From Nonomuraea pusilla (GTDB taxonomy: Bacteria; Actinomycetota; Actinomycetes; Streptosporangiales; Streptosporangiaceae): 64,000 nucleotides of DNA. The stretch lies in the NCBI RefSeq assembly GCF_900109355.1, contig NZ_FOBF01000010.1:1-64000 (forward strand), given 5' to 3'. Below the pieces are notes generated by a model that ran no database searches, was not told the DNA's origin, and saw only the letters and a program-made list of their open reading frames with translations. Position 1 is the first letter of the stretch. Each line of letters starts with the position of its first letter. Positions 1 to 8,159 of the stretch are shown here, in pieces. The position numbers and the translations under genes were made by a program.

Positions 1-85
1 ACCCCGAAGGGCCTTTCCGCTCGACTTGCATGTGTTAAGCACGCCGCCAGCGTTCGTCCTGAGCCAGGATCAAACTCTCCAAACA
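1..85 (-). rRNA. rrs: 16S ribosomal RNA, 5' end only (gene runs off the left edge)
   Basis: Read on the minus strand, bases 78 down to 50 contain the universal bacterial 16S start AGAGTTTGATCCTGGCTCAG, followed by the conserved GACGAACGCTGGCGGCGTGC and the ACACATGCAAGTCGAGCGG segment. By analogy with E. coli numbering, mature nucleotide 1 lies at about position 85. Only the first 85 or so nucleotides are in the window. The rest of the rrn operon lies to the left. Confidence 0.97.
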
Positions 86-270
86 ATGTTTGAAGCTGGT
101 TGAATCCCAACCAAAAGGAATCCGTCAATAATGACGGGGTGTTACATGATAATCATGCACTGGCTTTAAGCACACTGTTGAGTTCTCAAGAAACGGACGC
201 GTTCTTCGTCGTTCTCAAACCGTTCGGCTCTCGAACTTCGAGGCGTTCATTTCGTTTTCGTTGTGTCTTT
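86..270 (-). promoter_or_regulatory. rrn leader with antitermination/processing-type element
   Basis: This is the transcribed spacer between the nearest promoter and mature 16S. It is much more AT-rich than the protein genes. It contains, on the minus strand, CTTGAGAACTCAAC (177-190), a sequence typical of actinobacterial rrn leaders, plus the 13-bp palindrome CATGATAATCATG near 145-157. In known rrn operons such leaders carry boxA-type antitermination and RNase III processing signals. That role here is inferred from position and similarity. Confidence 0.7.
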
Positions 271-299
271 ATTCTTTCAGCCGTTCCAGTCTCTGTCAA
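271..299 (-). promoter_or_regulatory. rrn promoter, proximal (TTGACA-17-AAGAAT)
   Basis: On the minus strand a perfect -35 TTGACA occupies 294-299. A 17-bp spacer separates it from AAGAAT at 271-276, four of six matches to TATAAT. It points toward the 16S gene and is the closest of three such elements. Confidence 0.65.
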
Positions 300-362
300 A
301 TTGACCGGGACTCGATCGACTTTCCGGAATAACCGCCGCCCCGTTTCCGGGACAACCCCTCT

Positions 363-391
363 AACTTACTCCCAACTTCGCCTCCTGTCAA
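363..391 (-). promoter_or_regulatory. rrn promoter, middle (TTGACA-17-TAAGTT)
   Basis: Minus-strand TTGACA at 386-391 is followed after 17 bp by TAAGTT at 363-368. The -35 is perfect and the -10 is weak. The orientation and tandem placement with two other elements support a multi-promoter rrn control region. Confidence 0.55.
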
Positions 392-489
392 AGAGGCTCC
401 TCGCGCACGCGAACGTCCACGAGGTGGAAGAGGTGTGAGTGGTCCCCGGGCGAGGCCGACGATCTCCGCCGTCCTCACGGGACTGGTGA

Positions 490-518
490 ACTCTATGTAC
501 GGCTCCCGGAACCGTCAA
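490..518 (-). promoter_or_regulatory. rrn promoter, distal (TTGACG-17-TAGAGT)
   Basis: Minus-strand TTGACG at 513-518 is followed after exactly 17 bp by TAGAGT at 490-495. Both hexamers are close to the consensus for strong actinobacterial rRNA promoters. The element lies only about 40 bp from the divergent permease start at 559. Confidence 0.65.
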
Positions 519-558
519 ATCGACGGTGTGGCCCGCAGGACAGGGGTAGAACTCCGGG

Positions 559-1596
559 GTGCGAGATCAACCCGTGCCCAGGTCACTCATCATCCTGCTC
601 GGCATCGCCGGAGCGATGATCGTCCTGTTCGGGATCCGCGAGGTCTCCTCCATCGCCGGCCCTGTGGTGCTCGCGCTGGTGCTGGTCATCGCGGTCTCAC
701 CGGTGCGCAGCTGGCTGGAGGCGCGCAGGGCGCCGGTCTGGCTCCAGGTCGCCGTGCCGTTCACCATCGTCGTGCTGGTGCTGCTCGGCATGGTCGGCGT
801 CCTCACGATCGCCGGCACCCAGCTCGCGTCGCTGCTGCCCACGTACACGCCGCAGTTCCAGAAGCTGCTCTCCGACGCCCAGCGCTTCGCCGCCGAGCAC
901 GGGGTGAGCGCCGACATGCTGAACAAGGGACTGTCCGCCCTCGACCCCGGCAAGATCCTCGGGCTGGTGCAGAGCCTGCTCGGCAGCCTCATCGGCGTGC
1001 TGTCGAGCCTCTTCCTCATCGTGGTGCTGCTACTGGCGATGTGCCTGGACGCGCCCCGCCTGACCCGGATCATCATCACCGGCGGCGGCAGCTCCCACCT
1101 GGTCGCGGCCCTGGCCACCTTCACGCAGAAGACGCGGCGCTACCTCATCGTCTCGACGGTGTTCGGGCTGCTCTACGCCGTGATCGACGTCGTGGCGCTG
1201 TCGCTGCTCGACGTGCCGCTGCCGCTGCTGTGGGGCATGCTCGCGCTCATCGCCAACTACATCCCGAACATCGGCTTCCTCATCGGCCTGGTGCCGCCGG
1301 CGGTGCTGGCGCTGCTCGACGGCGGCGTCCAGACGATGCTGCTCGTCGTCGTGACGTACGTCGCCAGCAACGTGGTGACGCAGTCGTTCATCCTGCCGAA
1401 GTTCCTCGGCGACGCCGTGGGGCTGTCGACGACGGTGACGTTCCTGTCGCTCATCGTGTGGACGTTCGTGCTGGGCGCGCTCGGCGCCCTGCTGGCCATC
1501 CCGCTCAGCCTGCTGGCGCGGGCGCTGCTCATCGACAGCGACCCGAGCGCGGGGTGGGCCGAGGCGCTGGTGTCAGGGAAGGCGCGGGAGGGGTGA
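559..1596 (+). CDS. AI-2E family transporter (PerM/TqsA-like permease)
   Basis: This 345-residue polytopic membrane protein belongs to the AI-2E/PerM family (PF01594), whose members are putative exporters with about eight transmembrane helices. Visible features are hydrophobic helices at about residues 8-50 and 62-85, a longer soluble stretch around 90-135, then dense helices to the C terminus. The late loop with PKFLGDAVGLS matches the conserved family segment near the last helices. A GTG start at 559 is used; other starts are possible because the ribosome-binding site is weak. It is divergent from the rrn operon and overlaps the tail of the convergent regulator by 24 bp. A second family member lies at 57816. 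The substrate is unknown. Confidence 0.85.
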   Translation: MRDQPVPRSLIILLGIAGAMIVLFGIREVSSIAGPVVLALVLVIAVSPVRSWLEARRAPVWLQVAVPFTIVVLVLLGMVGVLTIAGTQLASLLPTYTPQFQKLLSDAQRFAAEHGVSADMLNKGLSALDPGKILGLVQSLLGSLIGVLSSLFLIVVLLLAMCLDAPRLTRIIITGGGSSHLVAALATFTQKTRRYLIVSTVFGLLYAVIDVVALSLLDVPLPLLWGMLALIANYIPNIGFLIGLVPPAVLALLDGGVQTMLLVVVTYVASNVVTQSFILPKFLGDAVGLSTTVTFLSLIVWTFVLGALGALLAIPLSLLARALLIDSDPSAGWAEALVSGKAREG

Positions 1597-2265
1597 GACG
1601 AGGGCGCCCATGGTCACCCCGCTGAGCCGTCTGACGTCGTTGGCCAGGTGCGCCTGGTCGGCGTAGCCCGCCCTGGCCGCGACCTCCGCGAACGGCACGC
1701 CGGCCCGTGCCATCGACAGCGCGCGCTGGAAGCGGACGACCCGCTGGAGCGTCTTGGGCGCGTACCCGAACGCGGCGAGGGTGCGGCGGTGGAGCTGGCG
1801 CTCGCTGAGCCCGAGGCGCCCGGCGGCCTCCGCCACGGTGCGGCCCCGCCGCAGGGCGGCGGCGACGGCGGGGGCGGCCGGGTCGGCGGTGTGGGGGCGG
1901 GACGCGAGGGCCGAGCACATGGCGCGGAGCCGGGGGCCGGGCCGCTCGGTGATGCGCAGCCGGGCGAGCCCCGGCAGTTCGGACGCGGGCACGCGCAGGT
2001 CGCGCAGCTCGTGCAGCGGCACCCCGAACAGGTCGCCCGCCGCCCCGGGACGGAAGCGGACGCCGTGCAGGACGTCGCCCGCCCGCATCCGCGCGGGCAC
2101 GGGCCCGGTGTCGGGCCCCGCCACGAACAGGCCGTCGGGGCCCCAGATGAGGTCGACGCACGCGTCGGGCACCACGAGCTGGACGTGGTCGGCGGACGCC
2201 GTCCGCAGCCAGACGCACGCCACCCGGTCGGCGAGGCTGGGGCGGGGCGGCCGTTCCGCGTACAT
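1573..2265 (-). CDS. AraC-family helix-turn-helix transcriptional regulator
   Basis: This 230-residue DNA-binding protein has an N-terminal AraC-type sensing region (DUF6597-like, about residues 5-120) with the segment VVPDACVDLIWGPDG. A C-terminal AraC/XylS double HTH follows at about residues 140-225; LGLSERQLHRRTLAAFGYAP is the first recognition unit and AARAGYADQAHLANDVRRLSG the second. The length is normal for the family. It is divergent from the leader peptide and erm gene and convergent with the AI-2E permease. The ligand and targets are unknown; the divergent arrangement makes the erm promoter region one candidate. Confidence 0.88.
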   Translation of the reverse strand: MYAERPPRPSLADRVACVWLRTASADHVQLVVPDACVDLIWGPDGLFVAGPDTGPVPARMRAGDVLHGVRFRPGAAGDLFGVPLHELRDLRVPASELPGLARLRITERPGPRLRAMCSALASRPHTADPAAPAVAAALRRGRTVAEAAGRLGLSERQLHRRTLAAFGYAPKTLQRVVRFQRALSMARAGVPFAEVAARAGYADQAHLANDVRRLSGVTMGALVSPLPRLP

Positions 2266-2312
2266 GCCCCCACCGTAGCGGCCTGAGCCGGGGCGCCGGG
2301 GGGCTTATTGCG

Positions 2313-2342
2313 TTGCCTGCTCCGCCGGGCGCTGCCTAGGGT
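2313..2342 (+). promoter_or_regulatory. Promoter of the erm leader, predicted leaderless transcript
   Basis: TTGCCT at 2313-2318 and TAGGGT at 2337-2342 are separated by 18 bp. The -10 ends only 7 bases before the ATG at 2350. Initiation would therefore fall on or within a base or two of that ATG, giving a leaderless message, a common mode in actinobacteria. Confidence 0.55.
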
Positions 2343-2349
2343 CGGGACC

Positions 2350-2415
2350 ATGTCTGCGATGTTCTGCTGCCTGTGCTTCATCCGCATCCGCCGCGGCCGG
2401 GCTCTGGCCCGCTAG
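2350..2415 (+). CDS. Putative erm leader peptide (21 aa, Cys- and Arg-rich)
   Basis: A 22-codon reading frame from ATG at 2350 to TAG at 2413-2415 encodes a 21-residue peptide. It starts MSAMFCCLCF (Cys at 6, 7 and 9) and continues with an IRIRR segment. R12-I13-R14 fits the Arg/Lys-X-Arg/Lys pattern known from other Erm leader peptides as a macrolide-dependent ribosome stalling motif. The frame sits directly behind a promoter with no room for a Shine-Dalgarno site and lies 86 bases upstream of erm. A role in induction by translational attenuation is inferred. An alternative is a cysteine-responsive leader, since clustered Cys codons serve in such attenuators. Confidence 0.6.
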   Translation: MSAMFCCLCFIRIRRGRALAR

Positions 2416-2446
2416 CGGACGCGGCTTCCTGACACGCGGCGTCCGC
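2415..2446 (+). promoter_or_regulatory. Stem-loop between leader peptide stop and erm
   Basis: GCGGACGC (2415-2422) and GCGTCCGC (2439-2446) form a perfect 8-bp stem with a 16-base loop, beginning at the last base of the leader stop codon. A downstream CGCCC near 2449-2453 could also pair with GGGCG overlapping the erm ribosome-binding site (2492-2496). Alternative pairings of this type are what translational attenuators use. No folding calculation was done. Confidence 0.45.
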
Positions 2447-2501
2447 GGCGCCCAGGGCCCTTCGAGATCCCTTCATCTCAAGGACCCGAGAGGGCGGTGC
2501 C

Positions 2502-3347
2502 GTGGCGCACATCGACCTGCATGCCAACCAGTACGAAGATCATCAATCCGGCCACGCGCACGCGCGTGGCGACCGCGCCCGGACCGGCGGGCGCACCTCC
2601 AGGGACCGGGCCAGGCGCTCGCTCTCGCAGAACTTCCTCGTGGACCGGCGCGCCGTCAGGCTGGTCGTCCGGACGGCGGCCCCCGACGGGCTGGTGCTGG
2701 AGCCGGGGCCCGGGGAGGGCGTCCTCACCAGGGCGCTCGCCGACGCCGGCGCCCGCGTGATCGGCTACGAGCTCGACCCGCGGCTGGCGGCCAGGCTGGC
2801 CGCGAGCACCCGTGACGACCCGCGGGTGCGGATCGTCAGGGGCGACTTCGCGGCGGCGCGTCCGCCGGGCGAGCCGTTCGCGGTGGTGGGCAACATCCCG
2901 TACTCGGCCACGTCGCGGATCGTCGGCTGGTGCCTGCGGGCGCCGCGGCTGACGTCGGCGACCCTGCTCACGCAGCGCGAGTACGCCCGCAAGCGGGCGG
3001 GCGACTACGGCAGGTGGACGCTCGTGACGGTGAGGTCGTGGCCGTGGTTCCACTGGCGGCTCGGCAGCGGGGTGCCCAGGGAGAGCTTCCGCCCGATCCC
3101 GTCGGTGGACTCGGCGATCCTGCGGCTCGAACGGCGGCCGGCGCCGCTCGTCGGCGACCGGCGCGGCTACCTGGAGCTGGTCGAGCTGGGCTTCGGCGGG
3201 GTGGGCGGCTCGCTGCGCGCCTCGCTGCGGCGGCACTACCGGGGGGTGGACGCGGCGCTGCGCGCGGCGGGCGTCGCGAGGGACGCCCCCGTCGGGCACG
3301 TCCACCCCGACCAGTGGGTGACGCTGTGGGAGCGGCTACGCGGCTGA
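2502..3347 (+). CDS. erm: 23S rRNA (adenine-N6)-methyltransferase, Erm family
   Basis: This 281-residue SAM-dependent enzyme of the Erm/KsgA superfamily is predicted to methylate the macrolide-site adenine of 23S rRNA (A2058 in E. coli) and so give MLS-type resistance. Visible motifs are SQNFL near residue 44, the SAM-binding loop LEPGPGEGVLTRALA near residue 66, acidic YELDPRL near 88, and the catalytic NIPYS near 130. A basic, Gly/His-rich tail-like extension of about 35 residues precedes the methyltransferase fold, as in actinomycete ErmE-type proteins. The GTG start at 2502 has a GAGAGGG ribosome-binding site 7 bases upstream. A leader peptide and hairpin lie just upstream. The last 12 bp overlap the convergent GT-C gene. 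Whether resistance is self-protection or intrinsic cannot be told here. Confidence 0.92.
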   Translation: MAHIDLHANQYEDHQSGHAHARGDRARTGGRTSRDRARRSLSQNFLVDRRAVRLVVRTAAPDGLVLEPGPGEGVLTRALADAGARVIGYELDPRLAARLAASTRDDPRVRIVRGDFAAARPPGEPFAVVGNIPYSATSRIVGWCLRAPRLTSATLLTQREYARKRAGDYGRWTLVTVRSWPWFHWRLGSGVPRESFRPIPSVDSAILRLERRPAPLVGDRRGYLELVELGFGGVGGSLRASLRRHYRGVDAALRAAGVARDAPVGHVHPDQWVTLWERLRG

Positions 3348-4736
3348 GGTGACGCCGCCGCCGGTCCTCGTCGGCGGCGGCCCCACCGGCCGCGCGAGTT
3401 CTGGGGCCTCCGCGACGCGGCGGCCCCAGGGCATCGCCAGCAGCAGGATCGGCAGCAGCACGATGGAGGCGCGCGACCAGTCGGCGTGCAGCCCCCACCA
3501 GGTGTCGGTGTCGAACTGGGTCATGTAGATGTAGCCGTACGCCGCCCAGAAGGACACGCCGAGGATGGCGGGCCAGGCGAACCGGGTGGGCCTGGCCACC
3601 AGGAACGGCATGAACCACAGCAGGTACTGCGCGCCGAGGCGCGGCGTCATCACCATGAAGGCGAGCAGGACGGCCGTGGTGAGGTCGACGGGGTCGGCGC
3701 GCCGCCACACCAGGAGCACCACGAGGACGCTCAGGTAGATGAGGTTCGTGCCGATGGAGGCGAGGTCGGCGCGCAGCGCCCAGTCGCCGTTGGTGAAGTG
3801 GGGGGTCCAGCCCCATTCGCCGACGATCGGCCTGATGTCGCGGATGATGCTGATGACCTGGGGAATCTGGTTCAGCGACGTGCCGGCGAACACCGGCAGG
3901 GTGACCAGGAAGAACAGCGGCACGGCACCGGTGACGAACAGCGCGGTGATCCTGGCCCGCAGGTGGGGCAGGAGCAGCAGCATGCCGGGGATGAGCCAGA
4001 TGGGCCAGCTCTTGGCGCACAGCGCGAGGCCCATCCACAGGCCGGCGAGGGCGGCTCGCTTGAGGTCTGCCCGGTCGGTGGGGCCGGGCCGCAGGGCGCG
4101 GCGCAGCAGGCCGCCGGGACCGAGGACGCGGTGCGCCGCAGAGCGCCAGCCGTAGGCGGACACGCCCCTGCGCATCCGTGCGACGACCTGCGTGCTGACG
4201 CCGGGACGGACCTCCGGCCCTGAGCCGCGGGCGACCACGAAGGCGGCCACGCCGAACACCAGCGCGACCGGTTCGACCTGGCCGTGGATGCACGCGACGA
4301 GCAGGGCGAGCGGGTTGAGCGCGTACTGCAGGGCGCGCAGCGAGGCGCGCGGGCCGCCGGCGAGCTTGGCGACGAGCGGGATCAGCGCGATGTCGGCGAC
4401 GACGGTGACGAGCCGGCCCGCGTACTCCCACGGCAGGCCGGCCCAGAGCAGGATGCCGTACACGTACGGGATGGTCGGCAGGAAGTGCCAGCCGCCCTCG
4501 CTGGCGAGCACCGGGTCCTGGCCGCGGAGCACGGCCTCGCCGGCGGGTTTGAAGCTCTCGACGAAGTCGACGGGCTGCCAGGTGTCGCGGGCCGCGGTGA
4601 ACATGAGGAGAACTCGTACGGCGATGCCGATCAGGACGGCGACGTAGAGCGGTGGCCGCCAGTCGCGCCACTGCGCGACGAGAGCGAGCACGACACCGGC
4701 GACGAGGACTGTTCCCGTGAGCACTGCGTATTCCAT
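3336..4736 (-). CDS. Membrane mannosyltransferase-like protein (GT-C/GT87 type)
   Basis: This 466-residue multi-pass membrane protein resembles polyprenol-phosphate-dependent GT-C transferases (GT87/DUF2029), which add mannose to lipoglycans in actinobacteria. The pattern is about ten hydrophobic helices with extracytoplasmic loops containing acidic residues, for example TWQPVDFVESFKPAGEAVLRG near residues 52-72, where the catalytic Asp of such enzymes sits. ALNPLALLVACIHGQVEP near 138-155 is also typical of the family. An internal basic loop of about 55 residues around 165-230 is unusually long. It is convergent with erm. The sugar acceptor is unknown. Confidence 0.7.
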   Translation of the reverse strand: MEYAVLTGTVLVAGVVLALVAQWRDWRPPLYVAVLIGIAVRVLLMFTAARDTWQPVDFVESFKPAGEAVLRGQDPVLASEGGWHFLPTIPYVYGILLWAGLPWEYAGRLVTVVADIALIPLVAKLAGGPRASLRALQYALNPLALLVACIHGQVEPVALVFGVAAFVVARGSGPEVRPGVSTQVVARMRRGVSAYGWRSAAHRVLGPGGLLRRALRPGPTDRADLKRAALAGLWMGLALCAKSWPIWLIPGMLLLLPHLRARITALFVTGAVPLFFLVTLPVFAGTSLNQIPQVISIIRDIRPIVGEWGWTPHFTNGDWALRADLASIGTNLIYLSVLVVLLVWRRADPVDLTTAVLLAFMVMTPRLGAQYLLWFMPFLVARPTRFAWPAILGVSFWAAYGYIYMTQFDTDTWWGLHADWSRASIVLLPILLLAMPWGRRVAEAPELARPVGPPPTRTGGGVTSAA

Positions 4737-4854
4737 GGCGCCATCTAGCCTGCCCTACGAGCAGGGGTGATGCCACCAAGCCCCTTCCATTCTTATGACC
4801 GACATGCGGGGGCGTAACGCGATAGACCACCACCGTCTGTGTTGAACTCTTTCC

Positions 4855-6426
4855 ATGGGGGGATCGCAGGTCAACCAGGCACTGGTCAGGCTGTACTTCG
4901 AGGCTCGGGACGGGATGCGCGACCCGGTCGCGGCCTGGGCGAAACTCACAGCAAACTCACAGGCGTACCGGGCCTCCCGAGGGGAACGGAAGGTGCCGCT
5001 CGACGACGGCACGGCGGCCGAGCTGATCGCGGCGGCGTTCGCGTACACGGCGGCCGAGCACGGGCCCGACCGGGTGGCCGCCCTCGCCGCCTCGCCGCTC
5101 GCCGCGCTGGTCGGGGGTCTGGGCGGGGCCGTGCTCACCGAGCAGCCGTGCGCGTCGGAGCAGGTGCTCGGCCCGCTGTTCCCCGGGCCGGCCGCCGACG
5201 ACTGGGCGCGGGCGGCGTACGTGCTGCTGTGGGGCGAGAACAACAGGACGGTCAGGGCGCCGGGGACGCCGTGGGTGATCGCCGGGCGGTACAAGGGGCA
5301 GAAGGTCGTCGCCGTAGGCACGCACCCCACCCGGCTGTCGGACGAGACGCTGGTGGTGCGGCCGGGCACGGACGGCGCGCTCGCCATGGCGATGGGACAC
5401 GTCCTGCTGAAGGAGTTCTTCCTCGACCGCCACCCCTTCGACGGGCACGCCATGGAGCGCACGGACCTGCCGTGCCTGGTGCGCCTGCGGCCGCGGGACG
5501 GCGCGTACGTGCCGGGCGGGCTGACGGGGCAGGTGGCGGACCGGCTCAGCGTGTACGGCGGCGAGGTGGTGGAGGTGCTGCTGCCCCGCTTCGACGACGG
5601 GCCCGGCGTGCTGCGGCGGGGCGTCCCCGTGGTGCGCGCGGACGGCGAGGCCGTGACGACCGTGTTCGACCTGCTCCTGGCCGTGTACGGGGTGGCCCGG
5701 GAGGGCCTGCCCGGCGCGTGGCCCGGGGGGTACGGCGACAGGGGCGAGCCGTACACGCCCGGCTGGCAGGAGTGCCACACGGGCGTCGCGGCGTCGCGGG
5801 CGGTGAAGGCGGCGCGCGAGCTGGGCGTGACCGCGGAGAAGACGGGCGGCCGCTGCATGATCGTGCCCGGCTGGCTGGACACGCCGCACGCCGACACCGC
5901 CTACCGGGCGATGCTGGCGCTGCTGGTGCTGACCGGCTGCGGCACCGGGTGGGGGCAGCCGGGGGCGGCGGGGATCCCGCTGGTGCCGTACCTGTGCCTG
6001 CACGCCTGCGGCGAGGACCTGTCGGACGTGGGGGCGCTGAGCTGGGCGCTCGGCGAGGGCCTGTTCGAGCGCAGGACGCCGCGGTCGGTGCTGCTGGAGG
6101 CGGTGCGCGACGGGTGGCCGATGGCGCCGCCGCCGCGGGTGCTGGCCGTGCCGCGCCCCATCTACCCGCTGCCGCCCGACGTGGACCTGCTGATCGGCCC
6201 GGACGAGCAGTGCGACGTCGCGCCGCCCGACGCGGCGCTGGTGGAGGGGGCGCTGGCGCGGCTCGGCGGCGGGGCCGCCCCCGTGGAGCGGGAGGCGGCC
6301 CCCGAGCAGGGGCGCATGCGGCTGCTGGTGGACCACGCCTGGATGCACGAGTACGGCGAGGCGCTGCCCGTCTACCGGCCTCCGGGGCGCGGCCTGCCGC
6401 TCAAGCCGACGCACCTCGTCCGCTGA
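4855..6426 (+). CDS. Orphan NarG-like molybdopterin-oxidoreductase fragment protein
   Basis: This 523-residue protein reads like an internal part of nitrate reductase alpha (NarG, normally about 1200 residues). Recognisable stretches are a DPVAAW segment near residue 24, GPDRVAA near 70, AAYVLLWGENNRTVRAPGTP near 120-139 (compare the NarG WGSN-RTPDA block), RYKGQKVVAV near 145, PGTDGALAMAMGHVLLKEF near 170-188 and YTPGWQECHTGV near 302. The N-terminal iron-sulfur segment is absent. The region that should carry the Mo-coordinating Asp (YDWYCD in E. coli NarG) reads LTEQPCASEQ. No NarH, NarJ or NarI gene is adjacent. It may bind a pterin, or be a repurposed scaffold. The ATG at 4855 lacks a clear ribosome-binding site. 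Confidence 0.65.
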   Translation: MGGSQVNQALVRLYFEARDGMRDPVAAWAKLTANSQAYRASRGERKVPLDDGTAAELIAAAFAYTAAEHGPDRVAALAASPLAALVGGLGGAVLTEQPCASEQVLGPLFPGPAADDWARAAYVLLWGENNRTVRAPGTPWVIAGRYKGQKVVAVGTHPTRLSDETLVVRPGTDGALAMAMGHVLLKEFFLDRHPFDGHAMERTDLPCLVRLRPRDGAYVPGGLTGQVADRLSVYGGEVVEVLLPRFDDGPGVLRRGVPVVRADGEAVTTVFDLLLAVYGVAREGLPGAWPGGYGDRGEPYTPGWQECHTGVAASRAVKAARELGVTAEKTGGRCMIVPGWLDTPHADTAYRAMLALLVLTGCGTGWGQPGAAGIPLVPYLCLHACGEDLSDVGALSWALGEGLFERRTPRSVLLEAVRDGWPMAPPPRVLAVPRPIYPLPPDVDLLIGPDEQCDVAPPDAALVEGALARLGGGAAPVEREAAPEQGRMRLLVDHAWMHEYGEALPVYRPPGRGLPLKPTHLVR

Positions 6427-6437
6427 GCCCGCCCCGC

Positions 6438-8019
6438 TCAGCCGGTGAACCCCTTGAAGATCGAGGTGAACTCGTACGCGGACTGGGAGACGCCGCTGCA
6501 GGTCGGCGAGACGCGGCCGTCGGGGCAGCCGCCGTTGTCCCGGCCGATCGACCAGAAGCCGATGAAGCCGATGTGGTTGGCGCTCGCCCAGTCGCGCAGC
6601 TTGCGGGCGTCGGCCTGGGTGGTGGTCATGCCGGTGTCGTTCTTGCCGATCATGGGGGTGACGCCGAGCATGCGCTTGAGCTGGGCGTCGGTCTTGCCAG
6701 GCCAGACGCCCTTCATCTGGCCGAGCGTCGCCTGCGCCGCGGCGATCATGGCGTCGCCCCAGTTCCCCGTGTAGCCGAAGTTCATCAGCATCGGGTTGAC
6801 GATCACGTTCAGGCCCTTGGCGGCGGCGTCCTGGAGGATCTGCAGCGAGAACGGGTCCACGCCGTAGTCCTGGCCCTGCACGCGCAGGGTGTAGCTGACG
6901 ACGGTGCCGCGTTCGTCCTGGAGCTGCTTCAGCGCCGTGTTGACCTTGCCGATGTCGATGGACGCCTCGACGTCGACGTCCAGGTGGTTGGCGCCGACGG
7001 TGTCGAGGACCTTCTTGTACGCCCCGAGCAGCGCCGCCGAGGTGCCGCAGTTGTGCTCCAGGTACGGGCCCTGCGCGCCGCCGCTGGCCACGATCACCTG
7101 GCCGCCCTGCGCCCGGAGCGCCTTGACGTCGTCGACGACGCGGGGGTCGTCGATCGGGATCGTGCCGCCCCAGGCCGGGTTGCAGCCGGTGCTGTCGCCG
7201 AGCGCGAAGGCCAGCGTGTAGGTCTTGACGCCGGTCGCGCTCGCGGCGCTCGCCAGGGAGGGGGTGGCCATGGTGATGTCCGCGTACGGGGCGAAGCGGA
7301 TGTCGCCCGGAGGTGGCGGGGTGTCGTCGCCGCTGGTCCTGCCGGCGGCGGACGCCGAGTACGGTGAGCAGTTGCCCGCGGCGTCGCAGGCGCGGACGCG
7401 GAAGCCGTACGCGGTGTTCGGGGTCAGGCCGGTGGCCGTGTAGCCGGTCGAGGTCGTGGTCACGGGGGCGGCGCCGTCGCGGGAGACCTGGTAGCCGGTC
7501 ACGCCCCGGTCGTCGGTCGAGGCCGACCAGCTCACGGTCAGGCTGCTCGCCGTCGCGGCTCCGGCCGTCACGTTCCCCGGCACCGACGGGGCCTGGGTGT
7601 CAGGGGCGCCGCCGGGGCCGTCGAGCACCACGTCGTCCGCCAGGTACGCCCCCTGGCCGTACCAGCCGTTCACGTACACCGTCACCGACGTCGCCGACGC
7701 GCCCGTCGTGAACGACGTCCTCAGCTGCCCCCACTGAGCGCCGGGAGCGCCCCACGTGCTCGCGTTCACCCCCGGTCCTGTCGCGCCCAGGAACACGTAG
7801 CTCCCCTGCGCCCAGGCCGACAGCTGGTACGTGGTGTTCGGCAGCACCGACACCGTCTGCCGGCAGGGCGCCAGATCGGTGCCCTCCGGTGTCGCCGGAC
7901 AGGCCGTCCTCGAAGCCCGGATTCGTCAGGATGTTGTCGGCCGCCCCGGCGGGGGCGGCGTGGAGGGCCGTCAGGCCCAGTGCCAGGGCGGCTGCCGCCG
8001 CCGGTCCTCGGAGGTTCAT
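6438..8019 (-). pseudogene. GH18 chitinase disrupted by an out-of-frame deletion near its N terminus
   Basis: The gene begins at ATG 8017-8019 with a signal peptide (MNLRGPAAAAALALGLTALH...) and the start of a CBM (ADNILTNPGFEDGLSG). Near position 7893 the frame breaks. The downstream frame resumes in mid-domain as ATPEGTDLAPCRQTVSVLPN and runs intact through the rest of the CBM, one FnIII domain and a GH18 barrel to 6438. The catalytic signature is present as HLDVDVE. About 20-30 residues expected between the halves are missing, so an out-of-frame deletion is likelier than a single-base sequencing slip. A downstream product from an internal start near 7853 would lack a signal peptide. It is last in a row of three chitinases. 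Confidence 0.8.
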
Positions 8020-8069
8020 GGGGGGTTCCTGCCTGACTGAAGGAGGGGCGTACGTGGAAGGAGGCCGCC

Positions 8070-8117
8070 CGCGGCGCCGGTGCGGGGCACGGGGCCGGAC
8101 CCCGCACCGGCGCCGCG
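8070..8117 (-). terminator. Strong hairpin between chitinase genes
   Basis: An 18-bp perfect inverted repeat (CGCGGCGCCGGTGCGGGG at 8070-8087 and its complement at 8100-8117) encloses a 12-base loop. A second 8-bp stem, CCGCCCGG/CCGGGCGG at 8125-8146, lies beside it. There is no U tract. Factor-independent termination or mRNA stabilisation after the 8160 gene is likely; which one cannot be told by eye. Confidence 0.6.
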
Positions 8118-8159
8118 CGGCGGCCCGCCCGGAGGTTCCCGGGCGGTCCGCCCCGCGGG

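Noticed and set aside
559..1596. AI-2E permease as evidence of quorum sensing
   Set aside because: The family name is historical; no LuxS or Lsr genes are nearby and members often transport other compounds.
4839..7367. An 842-codon plus-strand open frame
   Set aside because: It is a shifted frame of the NarG-like gene continuing antisense over the chitinase; Arg/Gly/Ala-rich with no motif.
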